A stretch of DNA of 64,000 nt from positions 972,186 to 1,036,185 of the forward strand of contig CACVBU010000738.1 of assembly GCA_902728285.1 (NCBI GenBank), read 5' to 3'. Shown piece by piece: positions 24,201 through 39,200 of this stretch (the first letter of the stretch is position 1; each line of letters starts with the position of its first letter). This stretch comes from Clytia hemisphaerica (Eukaryota; Cnidaria; Hydrozoa; Leptothecata; Clytiidae). Position numbers and translations under genes: made by a program. The notes beneath the pieces are model-generated. The model saw only the letters and a list, made by a program, of their open reading frames with translations, was not told the origin of the DNA and did not search any database.

Positions 24201-27200
24201 AGAAAAGTTTTCCGCAAAATTTCAAATAGTTCAATTCTTTGCAGACAGTGTAAAGAAATTTTGAAACAAAAAAGTTAATTACCCATTAAAACTAAGCACT
24301 TTTTGTAAAAGAGCAACATATTATTAACATCTTTTCAAAGTTCATAACGTCATTTTTACAATTAAATTCTTAGTTACTCTTAAGGGGTTCGATTAAAAAG
24401 CAATTTATAAAGGCAATTCTTTGTTAAAAGTGTTAAGGAACCTGAAATATAACTTTTATGTTCAAATACCAAAATCCATTTTTTGACTATGGTCAGAGCA
24501 AAGATTTATTATACACTGGATAAACGACTCATAAAACGATGGAGAGCGGTCATTGTACTTTCATTGTTTCAGAAAACAATTGATGTTCTAGCTTTGTCCG
24601 CAAAGGACAACTGTCATGGCGGCTCGAAGATGTCCGATTTTTGAAAATGTTTATCAGTCTTATTTTAAAAAGTTCTCTAGCTCTTTCTTTTTGTACATTT
24701 GCAGAAAAAAAAGTTTGAAAGTAAGGCTATCATTCCAAGCTGGATACATTTGTGAAATCTAATGTGAGAAAAACATCATTAGACAAGAAATTCAGACAAA
24801 ATGCTTATAGTGACACGAAATTTGCAATTGGAAATATCTTTCCAAGACTGTCCCTAGAAGAGCTGAAATTAAAATACATAAGACTTGAGTGTCTTGGCTC
24901 CACTTTGGTGTGAAAATCCTTTGGAGGCACGTGGTGGCAAGGTGGTTTTTCTGAGGTTAAAGTTTGAAAATTTCCGGTGTCAATATTAAATTTCTTATAC
25001 ACAACACGTCTTTTGCATCTTTCTCACAGCTTGAAACGTCATAACGACTTTATAATTAGCAATTAAGTGGAAGAATCTAACTCTCACAGGAAAGTTTTAA
25101 TTCTCTTTTGGGAACTGGATGAGTGATTTTCGATAAGAAATGCAATAAAAATGCTTCGAAAAATCATTTAATGAGGGAAGGAGAGTGAACAATAATATCA
25201 TTACTGCGGACACAGCTAGTACACGAGAAATCGGCAAAAATCTGTTACTTGTATATCCAGTGTATAATAAATCCTTGGTCAGAGCACTTCCAAGATCTTG
25301 GATGGTCGTCATGGTTACTTTTCTCTGCGTTGATTGCGCGCTAAATAGAATCTTGATTGGTCGGCGCAGATCGATATATCACAGGGGTACAAAACCATAA
25401 ATTAGCAATTGAGTCTCTGAAAGGGTCCCAAAATTACTCTCTTGAAAAATTGTGTAATAACTGTTGCGGCATATATAATATATAGTCGCTAGTGGCTTGT
25501 ATTATCCCCTGGGGGGGGGGTCACTTGGTCTTGTTTCAAAATTTATTTTATTATTACCAAAATGTTCATATATCACAGGGAGCGAAATTGGTGTCTGATG
25601 CGTTCAGAGGGTTCCAAGGACGTGTTCTTACTTTGAACGATAAAGATGATCAATGTTCAGCAAACCAATTTCCATCCGTTGATTTGGGACCTTTCAAAGG
25701 TATGTATTTTTGACCTCTGAAATCTCCCCGTCCAATATTGTTAGATGTTTGTAACTTTTTTAAAGAAAATGTGTACTCTAAAGGTTCTTATTTTCCTTGT
25801 CCATGTATTTTAACAATTTAAAACTGTCGCCCATTTCGCGCGAAAGTGGAGTCTGGCCTTAAGAGGTAACTCTGAAGCGAGTTTTAATGTCCTTCTTTTT
25901 AACTAATTTTTACTACTCAATTACCCAATTAAAAAAATCATCAAAATTCATCTTTGATTAATTAACAATTTATTTTTTATCACCAGGTGAATGCAGTACA
26001 GATCCAACACTTTGCACAAATGGAATCACCATTTCCTTTTGGTTGAAAATGGAAGAAAATGCAATCGCAAAAATGAAAAGCAAAGGATTCAACGAGTTTT
26101 ACGTTTGGGCCAGTGGTGGTCTTCAACTAAAAAACAGGTAAAAGCATTTGTTGAGTATGCCGTAGTGTACCTTTATTTTTTTTCGGGAATTGAAACTGAA
26201 TCTTTCAATCAATCGTTTAGGTGAAACGTATTTTCAGATTTTCGTCAGCTCGGAGATTGGTTTGTTTACTTTACCATGATTGAGATCAAACTGTCTTATG
26301 CTGCTTTAGGATAGAATTTTTTTCAATTTTTTTCTGCTGTTTTTTTATGACAGTTTGGTCAGGAAACGAATCTGTTTAGAAAATATCTAATCTCAAACTA
26401 AAACTTAATCTTGTTAGTAATTACATATGACTCTCTTTCTCTCTCTCTAATTTCATTTTCAGGGGACCAAATATTTTATTCGAATAGATTCGAATTACAG
26501 AGAGTAATTTACATTATTTTTTAGCTGAGGGGACCAATATTTTAGTTCGAATTAAAGAAAAATTTGAATAATAGAGATTCGAATCAGAGAGAGTTGATTG
26601 TGACTCTCTTTAATATAATAATAATAATTTTTTCAGGGGTTATGCATTGGTTTACCGAAACGGTGGCTTTGAGTTACATTTACAACACAGTGAAGGTGGT
26701 CACGTGATTAAAATGACGTCATTTGTTTATTCAAAATGGTTCCACATCTCTTTCACTTGGTCAGGTAAGAGATGCATATTTTCTTTTGGTTAGGTTCTCA
26801 CATAGAGATTTGTCATAGCAACGCGTGTATGTTGGAATGACGCAATGGCGGGAGGGGGAGTTTAGGGGGTAGCAACTTCCGCGGCCATTCCGTTAATTTT
26901 TCCGCAATTTACTTCACACCGTTAAAATGAAAAGTGAAATTTCTTTTCAGTCGAAAATTCCTAAAACTTTGACTTTTTGGTTCCAATTCCGAAATTCCGA
27001 AATTCCGATCGATTATTTTCGCTTAAATTCTCCTGTATCCCGGGCATATAACACACAGGTTTCTCTCTCTGATAGTGCATCTAAAGTCAGCAATTCTGTT
27101 CAAATTTTCGGTGATTTCAACCATACCAGACATTAAAAGGGTACAAATACCCGTTTCTCTGCCAAACGCCAAACCTCTCCAGCTATTAAAACTCAAACTT

Positions 27201-30200
27201 AAAAAATTGTCAAGTTTACGTAATAATTCCAGGCGACTGGTGTACTATCTACATAACGATTCTAGTCAAGCTTAAGTACTTCTTTATTTATTTTTTTTAT
27301 TACCAACATGATTATTGAATACCTTAAATATCTTTTATAAATAGCATCAGAAGGCCTCCGTTACTACCAAGATGGCGTTTTAAGTGGATCATCAACCTCC
27401 TACAGTCAAAAATTTGCTGCTTCTTCGCAAACATCGATGACTATTGGGAGACTCAATAATGGTGTAACAAACACAGAACAAAATTCATTTTCTGACTTCA
27501 GAATGGATGATTTGGTGATTTATGAACGTATCTTGGCTCTCAAGGAGATCGAGTATATGGCTGGAACAAGTAAGAAGCTTTGAGTCGTTAACTACCAGTA
27601 TTTGCCAAGAATGGGATTTTTGATTGTGGAATTTTAGCTCTGGCGGTCTCTGCATAATGTGAGGGATGGGGAAACTTTTCTCTTGAAACCCCAGGGTACT
27701 GGCTTTAACGGCCTTAGGATCTTTACTAAGGGATACAAAATGACTCTTCATTCCTGTTCCTGACAGGCGAAGTCTGGACCATGTCAGATAAAAAAATCTA
27801 GTATTTCAACATGAAAAGATTTGAAAATTTAAAGCTATTTTGCGACCCTGTCGGATATGTTTTTGAAAAAACAAAAAATCTCTAGGCTGTGCATCCCCTA
27901 GCGAGCACCTCACCAAAACCCGGGGTTTTTCATCTCGTTTCTTAGTGAGTTCCTCTTTGACGAATTTCTGAAAAACGAAGCCTTTCAAGTGTCCTGACGC
28001 AAATTCGATTTTTTTCATACTGCAATGGCTTCAAAAGTTTAAAGTGACGTAAAAAAATCGAAGGCTCTGGGCCCGACAACCTGGGCTCCAATCAAAGTCA
28101 TTACTTTGGCGTCAAAAGAAGCCATCAATAGACTTAAGAACTAGACTTGTCCCTCTCAGATGAAAAATTAAAGTTTACAGTGATCACAATATGTTCAAAA
28201 ATTACCTATGTGTCGAGGAGACTTTCCAAACATTATTTCCCATTTCTTCCAGAATACGCACTGACTTCAAATATTTATTATTACGCACGATGGTTTTGGG
28301 CATGGAAACGATTATGGCACCACCACGAGGGTAATGGAGAAATCATGTACTCGCCAATGTACTTCCAACAAGATTCAATCAATAATGCCGGAATATTAGA
28401 GGTATGTTTTCTAAACGGCGCTTAACAGTAGATCTTGTCCACCCTCAATCTCAGAGCCCTCCTCATAGAGGGGAATTTTTATTTAGTTAATGCCAGGGTC
28501 AATGGTCAAATAAATCAAAAAAGAGATTGTGCCTGGGTAAGGGGTTGAGTCTCTTCGTCAAAGCTTTTAATGAAGTAAAATTTTGTAAAAAGTTACGGTC
28601 CCAACCTAGAAGCCTTTTATCTGTTTTCTTTAGGAAGTTTACCAAATGGATAAGATACTTCCTGGCTCGTACCTGTCTATGTTAAAAACAATCTCAAAGA
28701 TTGACACTTTATTCATGACTCAGAGCGAGCGAGTGCGATTCTTTTGGCAAAAGCGCGGGAGAAAAAGCTGATATGCGGGGTGATAAAATTATTTTTCAGC
28801 TTTTTCAGCTTCGTTTCCATTCAGACTTTCGTCGTCGTGTGCAACTGTCTTAACTCAGAACATGGAGAATTGCACCCGACTGTCTGTTGTTTAGCAACTC
28901 TACAGAAACAAACAAAGAGCATTTTGGCGTAACAGCGAGACACTAGACTTTTTGTCGTGGTACGTCGATTCAATTGTGAAACTTCTTTGATGAGCCGTAT
29001 GTTCAAGCAAGCGAATCTGTAGGCTTTCTGAAATATTTTTTTGATATATTTATTTTCATATTTTCAGAACAAACCTCGTTTGATGTATTCAGCAACGAGA
29101 GGGTATCACTTACGCATCTTATCGAGCTCTTACGCTTATATGGGAGATTTTGCAAGTGAGTATAACAACAACCTAATTTTGATACTTAACGTTGCATTAA
29201 TCACATTAACCCTTAGACCACGAGGGACGCGTATATGCGTCCAAAACAAGACAAAATACTGAGTCTCAGAGTTTAGGCCATAGCTCCTGACCACTTGATT
29301 TAAAGGGGTATAAACCGAATGCTTTTAGAAAGTATAAAAATAGCTTTCCAATGGTACCAAAACCATCTTCTAAATCAAAAGCTACAAGCTTTTATGGCAC
29401 TTTAAAGTTTCGAGTTTCAAAAAAAAACCAGCACGCACAAAGGGTTAATAATCATGTCGATACAACGTTGCAACGTTAGATAACGCTTTGTTTCCAGTTA
29501 AAAGAATTCGGTCCAAACTTTTTTTTATATTTCCCTTGTTATGCAATTTTTTAATGAGAACCTATTTTTTACCCATTTTCGGGGTTCACAGTTTTGCCTT
29601 CATTCTTAGTCTTTTCATCATATCCAGGCTACTTTCAAAGTAATCACATGGGAATGATGATTCGTATCATCCAGGGTTGGCCGGCTACTATAAGAAACCC
29701 AACTTTTATTACATTAGTTGGACCTTGCGCGGTATAAAAGTGTGCATTTCTAAACAAAATATGTGCGTTGTTATTTGGACGATTTAAGCTACAGTAAGAT
29801 TGATTGGATAGCAGTTTCAGTTTCTTAAATAAGTCACCAAGTCATATCTTTTATAGAAACTTGCGTCAGTGATCCAGACCTTTGTTTGCAAGCTTCTGAT
29901 GGAATGCAAAATGTACCGAGTACAATGCAAAAGAAAACTCTTCAAGCCGGTCTGACCGTCTCCTTTTGGTTGTCCAGCTACCAAGGGTCAAATGGAAAAG
30001 GCGGTGCAATTAAAAAATATTATTACATTTCCAGCGGTGGCAGAATGAGCAAAGGTGAAAATTTTAGTACATAGAGAGAACATTTTGTTTGAGCTTATTG
30101 TTTAAAAGGAGAATCATTCTTAAACTTTTCTTGTCAATAATTTAAAGTGAAAATGCTTAACCAACCACACCCACTGATCTGGAAGATAAATCGTCCTACT

Positions 30201-33200
30201 CTAGAAGGATATAAGTTCAAACTGAAAATGTGTTTTAGCAATCACTTGGTGTGGTTAGTAGTAGGCTGCGCGCATCCCCAGAATTTATTTTGTTATAGGG
30301 GATGCGTATCGTGCATGAAATTCTCGTCCGAGAGTTACCTCAAATTTGGGGTAACCAAAATTTGCATAAATTTACATAATTTCGTCACATCCAATCAAAG
30401 AAAGAAAAAAATGAAGTCATTGTGCTGTTGTTTTCATAATTATCAATTTTCATTCATTGAACAAAGAAAATAAGAAGTCATTGTATTGCTATGACGCATA
30501 ATCAAAAAAGAAAAAAGAAAAGACGGGGGTAAGTTGGGACAGAAATATTTTAGACGATACGCATCCCCTATATCAAATCATATCAGAGGGGATGCGTGCA
30601 GCCTAGGTTAGCAGTAGCGTAGACAGGAGGGGCGCAAAATTTGTGTAAGAGAGCAGATTTTTATGACACACTTATTATCTTTTCATAATGTAAAAAGATA
30701 ATTAGAGTGTCATAAAAATCTGCTCTCCTACAAAAATTTTGCGCCTCTCCTATCCTGTCTACGCTACTGGTTTAGCCTTTTTGGACCTACCTCCGGGTAC
30801 CCCGGTGGAGGTTCTATAAATTAACCCATGTCCGTTCGTCCGTTCGTCCGTTCGTCTGTCTGTTACCAGCTTTTCTCAGGATTGGCTCATTAGTTTTTTC
30901 TGATTTTTTGCACAATGATGCAAAATGGCAATGCCCAGAACGTGACGGAGTCCGATTTTTGAGAAAAAATTTATTTGGGCAAATTTGGGCCAAAAACTAC
31001 CTAAAAATAGGGTTTTTTGGACTTTGTGTGCAAAATCCTGTCATTATTTTTTTCTGATTTTTTGTACAAAGATGGAGGGCAAGATTCTTTAAAGAATGGC
31101 TGAAGTGGTTTTTCCCGAAAATTCTTATATGCCTTAAAAAACGGATTTTCGTATTTTGGGGAAATTCCCTTTAACCAAATAAGAAAATATAGCTTTTCTC
31201 AATGTTGACTCATTATTTTTTTCTGATTTTTTGCACAATGATGCAAAATGGCAATGCCTAAAATGTGACGGAGGCCGATTTTCGAAAAAAAATATATTTG
31301 GGCAAATTTGGGCCAAAAACTGCCTAAAAGGTTTTTTGGGCCTGAATTGTTTAAGTGATTTTCGTTTGGGGAAATTCATTTTTAGCATTTTACATTATTC
31401 AACACACAAGCTTTATTTTTCCATTCTGAATTTTTGTACAATTATTGTCACTTTTTTCTTATTTTCATCTTATGTTAATCATTAGGTAGGTCCATTCAGC
31501 ATGTTGCTTGTTACTTTTTGATCTACAATTTAAAACACACTTAGCTCTCTCTCTAATTCTATCTTCAATGGTCTAAGACTTTTTTTCGAATGATAGGATT
31601 AATCGAATTGTAGAGAGCATTTTTAAAACTACTTTCCAGTTGAGGAGACTGATGTTCAAGTTCGAATTACAGAAAGATTCTAATTACAGAGATTCGAATC
31701 AGAGAGAGGTGACTGTAACATCAACCGCTGCCTATTCTCATTAAGGACGATACACGTCTTTTATGAGAACAAACTATATAAGAACATAAGGTTTCGATGG
31801 CCAAAATGTTAAGAACAGCATTTTTAGGTTTTGCAGACTCTAAAACACCGAATTTCTTAGGAAAATAATTTATCAAAAAATAACAAAAATAAGAACATGT
31901 TTAAAGAACAATTTTAGGGTTAAAACTCAAAAAAGTTAAGAACATCCCAAGGCTTCAAACATTTTGGATGCTCTTATAAAAAACGTCTAGCAGAAGCTTT
32001 TCTTCATCAGAAAGGAACCATACCCTACCTCATTTTAATTTTCATTTCATTAAAAAGAAAGACAGAAAGCAAAACTTGATTTCATCAGTCACTTCTAATA
32101 ATAACCTTCTTTGGAGTTTTGAGTAAAAAAATCTAATTCTTTTTAGGTTTCTCGTTATATTACGATGGGAATGCACAAAAATGGTATCTTTTGCTTCGAA
32201 CGAAGTCTCACTATTACGAAATAGCCTTCACTGGAATAACATTCGCTACGTCAAAAGAAGAACAATGGACTTTCTTCGCTTTCACTTGGTCACCAGAAGG
32301 TAGATTTTCTATTGGAAATTCTTTTTATCATCAACACTTCTTAAGGCTGGTCTACACTGCGATTGCATATTTTCGAGCAAGGCTTCAACACTATTGGTCA
32401 AAAGAAAGATGAAACAATTCCATTGGCGCGAACTGACGTAACGGTTGAAAAAAGTTGAAATGTATTCCTATTTTCGAGCGCGCGCTACATTTTTATGACG
32501 TAATCTTTTTTCCAAGCAAAAAGGATTGAAGCGAAAATGTGCGAACGCAGGACGGCAAGTGGAGACCGGCCTTTACAAACATTTATTGGGATCAACTAAA
32601 CTTGATGGTTTCCTGTATACTGTGTAACTTTTTAACTTAAAATTCATTGAAACTTAGTGGCTATTATTTTTGTGATCAACTTTTGCCCCTTTAATAAGCT
32701 AAATTCCTTTTGTTTTTCTGAACAATTATCCTTAAATAAATAGCTCTGGAATACTGTAGCTTTTAATATATGTGGGTGTGTTTTTTAAAAGATCAGAAAA
32801 AAATTCTCATTTCAAATTATAACCCTTGTTCGGTAGTTGGCGTGAATATTTATGTCAATGGCAAAATGATCAAATCAATGACCCCGAAAGAAGCCAAAGC
32901 AGAGAGTACTGATTCCGACCAATTCACCAAACTTTATATCGGTACCAGAAATGACGAGCCAAAATTCCTGAGGAATATGTTCTCGATGAATTTATTGGCT
33001 ATTTATTACTACGCATTACCCAAAGAACTGATCGTCAACCTTTATAAAGAAGGTAGGTTACTGAAATATAGTTTTTTTTTGTCGTTTTACAACTGTCTGA
33101 TTGGTTGATTGACTTTCTCCCCGGTAGAGTTATTTCTCCGTTACATTATGGTGCTACAGTAAGAAACATGGTGGCATAACCTAGACTTGGTAAGGCAAAC

Positions 33201-36200
33201 TTAATGAAATATGATTTTGGCGCTCCCTTTAACTAGGAAAAAGTTAATTACAGTAGTAAAATATGCGAGCAAAACATGCGCGGAATTTCTGTGTATATTC
33301 TCTTTTCGGGGTCCAAAAGCGCCAATTGCCTCTGGGAAAGTGTTCCTCGAATGCCTGTGGGGGGTAGCACTAACACAAAAGTTAGCAACAAAGAGCCCAT
33401 TTGGATTTTCGGATTTTAAATCTTTATTTCTGATCATTTATTATGACAACATTTATCTGCCATTTTCAACTACAGAAAACTACAGAATATTTTAAAAACT
33501 TGAAATTAATCGAAATTACAAGCACACTTGTAATTTTCTTCGTACTTTAATTTCTGAGAATCTCAAACGCTCGGTGCAAAGCCATCGTTCACGTGAAATT
33601 CTTTGAACTCATCATAATACCCATTGATGTTGACCCAATGACAGCTTTTGTACCAAAATGCCCCTCTATGACGAGTAGCACAATCAACAGAGGGCTGGTT
33701 GTCAAGGTCTTTATCATAAGAAGTCTTTGAAAGTCACCCACTGCAGTCTAACCGCAAGGGCAAACCACAAGGGCTTTTTTGCTTGTGGTTCCCTCAAAAG
33801 CAATTCAAAAGCAATGCAACGACTTCAAAAGTGTTTTTCTTAACTTCCATCCCCTTTCAGACACATTGAAGAGTCATTTTGCTCTATTTCTCATCATTTT
33901 TCATTGAAATTTCATTTGTCTACAACCTTTTGTCCAGCATTGGAGAATACCATGTTATTCCTCGTTAATTATATGGTCAAAAAAAGAATTGAAGAACAAT
34001 CAATCGTTTTTTTTTGTTTTTTTTCGAAACTTATAAAAACATTCGAAACTATAAAAAACATTTGATTGACACTCTTATCTAGATTTGCTTAAAAATTGTG
34101 TGCGATATTTTGTCAACCAATCAAAATGCTCTGAAGATATCGTACGTTACTTTTCAACCAATAGAAATTCTTGTTTACATCAGGGCGATTACAAAAAAGC
34201 GGGGTTAGTACGGATTTATCGCCCCGCTCGTCCCTTACAAATCTAAACTAAATGTAATCAACCATATAATTATTACAATTAATACATGTATGAAATGAAA
34301 TTGATGAATATTCACTTCCGGCGTATTTTGATTTCGGAAAATCTCAATCGATAAATAACACCCCATGTAATAGAATCCGCGATTGGAAGTAATGCAAACT
34401 TATCATAAGCGCCATTTACATTTACACGGTGACATTTTACGAACCAAAATGCTCCTTTATGAAAAGAGGCGCACCCAGACGCTGCACCCCTATCATAGGT
34501 GGAAAATTTTGCTCCATTATGATAAGTCATGTGATCACCAGCATTTCCCGAATATCCCGATATGTGTAATTCGTATCCTGTAGATTTACTGGTTAATTCA
34601 AAATTGGAATATTTTGCCCACGTCAAAGAACTACTTCCCCTCTTTTGCATGTCAAATCGAACTTCGGAACCTTTCATAAAAGCTTGAGCTGTTAAACGAT
34701 ATAAGTTCTCATTACCAAGCCAGAATTCCCGATTGAGGCGTCCAAATCCGATTTCATATTCCGTCCAATTCCGATAAAAGTTTTCGGACCCGTCGACGCG
34801 TCTCTGGAAGACGGTCCAGCCACCACCATCTGTCACGTGATCACAATACACTTGAACAGCCAATGAATAAGCGTTCTTATTAATGACATACAGTCCGCTT
34901 ATTCGCTCACCTTGGTCATAATGCTCCTTGCAGTCACGTCTGATGGGCTGAGCTCGGCAATCACAATAGTACTTTTCCACCATGCTGTAATCTTCAACGC
35001 AAAAACACGGTTCGCATGGATTTGTACTGAAATGACAAACTCCATTTTGCACTTGATCTTTCATGGTCAAATAACGATTCTCTTGCGTGACATGGGCCAG
35101 CTTCTGGTTGGTTTCAGCGATCTGTTTCGACAGAGCTTTAACTTGTGATTTGAGTAGACTAATATCGTCAGTGGTTGTCGATGCTTTCAAAAGATTCGGC
35201 AAAATTGCCGTCAGCACGAGTATGATTAAAGACTTCATTCTTCTCTCAATCTCTCGATAGCTTCTTTATGATTTCCTTCGATATGAAAACGGTCATATTT
35301 ATACCGTCTAGTATTTCGCAAAAAAACAGAAAATATTTAGTTATACGTATTGATGTTTATAAAGCTGTGCTACATATCTCATAATAAATATCTTGAAGAG
35401 ATCGAAGAGAAATTGTATCGGATGTTTGAGAAATTCTTTAAGAAAATATTTACCGTCTATTAAATTGTGATCGCAATATATAATTTTGCAAGGGTATAAC
35501 TGTTTTGAAATTACCCCGACGTTTACCTAATGTCTGTCCAGTAAGCTATTTAGATAGTTAAACAACGTAGGTCGTCATTGAGTTTAAAGAGTTAAAACAG
35601 TTATATAAACTTAACTTTTGCCCATACATATATGTGTGTTTGGTCGTTAATCAGTTTTTCGGCATTCTCATAATGCGTAAGTCAAGATTTTATCATTTTT
35701 CCTATCGAAAACACCCGAAAAATCTGGAAGAAATTTGATCTCTGTTTTTCTATTTTTAGTAATACACAGGGGTTTTACACAGAGTTTTTTTGGGTGTTTT
35801 CGATAGGAAAAATGACGTAATCTTGACTTATGCATATCAAAAATTGTTGGACAACTGGTCACATCAAAGGGCACCGGTTTGAGAGCTGAGGTATATTTGA
35901 GTAAATTGACAAAGCCCACCATGGTTGGATAAAGGAGAAAATTTTTGAATTTTGAAGGGTTCAAAGTGCTATTTTGGACGGGCAGGTCTAAAACGCCTAA
36001 TACTTACTACCTAATACTTACTACCTAATACTTAATATTTACTAATTATACCTCAAAATTGTTCGAAAATACCTTTAAAATAATCAGCATGCTAAATATG
36101 ACCAAATTTGAAATTTTGGTGTTAAAAAAATTTCAAGTTTTTGTCTTACTTACAGCGTTTCAAAGACATGAAAATATTTTCTCTCTTTTTTTCTCTTCAC

Positions 36201-39200
36201 TTCATTTTCCCGCGCTTTTTCTATGAAGTTTACAGACTACACACATTTTGTCGAGACACACTTTTTCGTAGGAGAAAAATTTTTCGCTTGCTTATTCATA
36301 TTAGTTTTATTTATAAGAATCAGTTGAGATGATAAAGATAAAGCCCTAGAAACCAATCTCAAAAAGTAGTATGACACTTTACTCGATATGATGCAGATAA
36401 ATACAAAAGGATACAATTAAATGACCTATATATTTAATCTCAAATAACGTTTAAATAACGTTTTAGCCATTTGGATCTTTATAAAGGAGACAGGGGTGTA
36501 TAAGAACTAGGTCACAGTGTGGATGTAAACCACACTGAAACGACCGCCTTCCATCACGCATCACGCTCGCAAAAGAGCGCGCGCACATTATTAACGCTTA
36601 CATGTCATCTGCAGTACATTTTAGATTATTCATTGAAAACATATTACAATATAGTCATTTTTCTTGTCTCGATTATTCAATTCCGAATAAAAGACATTCA
36701 ACGAAAAAAAAGAGAAACACCTGGGTAATCTAGTTAAAAAAACCGAAAGTAAATGGTAGACAAAGTAACGAGCCAAGGCAAAACGAGATTAGCGTACCAC
36801 TATGAAAGAAACCGCCTCCGGCGGTCGATAACTGATTTTAGATATTTGCACATGTGTTCTTATAATTAAATCAAAGTCATAATAGAGAGAGCAGTAAAAG
36901 GAAGAAAAACTAGATAAAGATAATAACCTTTTGCTTTCAAATATTTACTTTAATATTCAAATATTCTTTTAGATAACACATTCCACGAAACTAATTTTCT
37001 TAGAATATAAATTTCGAACAGGCGAAGGAGAGCCAGGGCCTGGAAGTTCTGGTCTGTAAAGTATCCAAACGGATTAGGTAGTCAGTATTAAGTATTAGGT
37101 AGTAAGTTACGGTTGGTTCGAAACGCAGGAGACAGGACGCAGGAGACAGGACACAGGACGCAGGAGACAGGACACAGGACGCAGGTCATACAAACTACAG
37201 ACCGGAAAATTGTAACACATTCGTAACATATAATTCATAAAATGTTTCTAAAAACATTATACGCAATGGAAAATTATACCATATAATTATACAAAATACG
37301 CTATTTAGAAGATTTTTAAATGACAAGCCATCAATCCCAAATATTGACAAAATGACATTTAAATTATGTAAATGATGACGCTATCACAAAATACAAGGTG
37401 TGTACATCAGTTTACAACAAAATATTTTTTCATGCTACAATCCGTCTCATAATATATTTGCACTTTTGGCTAATTTACCATTTTTCGAAAATTGAAGTTC
37501 GAGCGAGAATGTCAATTTTAGGCCCTCAACTTGATTTCATCGATTATTTCGATCTGGGAGGGATTTATTGGTTTCTAGGCTATATTTCAAGCCCTACTGG
37601 ACCATTTTTGAACTTTTGGATCCTCAGATCCTAAGGTCCTAAGTCTTAAGTCTAGCGTTAAAACTCAGAGTTAAAACTCTACCCTTCGAACCTACTTTAG
37701 AGCACTTACAAATCGATTGTGGTTTCAAAACACCCCGGTGAATTTCCCTTTTGTGCCAAGTATTTTGTCCTTGATTGTAAATAGGATGCTGACGGTGCAA
37801 GTAGATATAGATTTAAATATTTTGAATACATTAAATGCTCCAAGAGAGCATTTTTAGAGATATGAAAATAGTGATGTCATTTTCATCAAAAATACGAGAT
37901 AGGGAATAAAAATATTGATATATTAATAAAATACAAACCTTTGACGCTATTTTAGTCAACTTTTGTTATCATACCCAAGGTGATGCAGGAGATATAATGA
38001 GATATGATAAAGTGATTGTGAAATAGCTATTTTCCTGTCAGGGGCTGTTTAAAGGGTTTAAAGATGAGATAAATATTTTTAACACATGTATTTTGTATAT
38101 AACATATTATGTAACATGCCAATGTGAAAAGATAACTGCTATTATAAATGCATGATTTATGTGTAATATATAATACAAGTATTACAGGTCCGTGTTATAC
38201 ACGGCACAAAATGCAAAAGCACGTGGCAAGCATGTGGATAGATTTTGACATTTAAAAAGGTTCTAGACCAATAAAATACCTTCAGAATGATATTTCTAAC
38301 AATTACAAGTGTTTTTCAAACATTTTCTTTGTCTTTTACATCAATTAAAGCTGACCTGTCAGCACTGTCCTGCGTCCTGTGTCCTGCCTCCTGGGTCCTG
38401 TGTCCTGCGTTTCGAACCAACCGTAGTAAGTATTAAGTAGTAGGTATTAGGCGTTTTAGACCTGCCCATTTTAGGACCCATTTCAATTCAATTTGAAAAA
38501 TAATTCATGTAAAAATAATGGAAATCTTTTAAAAGTACAAGCAACATGAGGGGCCATACCCCCTGGTCCCCCGTTGACGGGACCCATGGGCATTAATTGT
38601 GAATTAGCGTGAATAGTTTTCAAAAGGGGAACGAGGAGGCGCAACCACGGTTTGCGCCGACGGGCGAAATTTTCAATTAAGTATGGATAAAATTGCCCTC
38701 ATTTACTCTCTTTTTTCCAAAATATGGTTTAAACATCATTTTGAAAATTTTGAAATTTAAACCCTCCTAAATTGGCTAAAATAGACATAAAAATACGATT
38801 CAACTAATAAATATAATTTTCACGATCACGCTGAACTGCAAATTTCACGCCATCACGCCTAAAAAAACTCGATTTCACAATCACGCCGGCACTTCATTTT
38901 CACGCCATCACGCCGTTTTTTTCAAAATTTCACGCCATCACGCCACAAAAAACCCTCCATCACGCCAACCGCTGGGGGGGGCCTCCTTAATAAATTACAA
39001 GTGAAAGAAGAAATTCACTTCCACAAAAGTGATGATATTTCTTTCTCGGTATTTAAGGTATTAAGGGTCATTCTTCCAAATCTTTGCGTTGCATTGAATA
39101 TGTATTTGTTGGTATTAACATTAATTGACAAATGTATATATTTCTGCAATTGACATAATAATTGCATTAATAACAAAATGTAACAAAAGTAGACGAGCTT

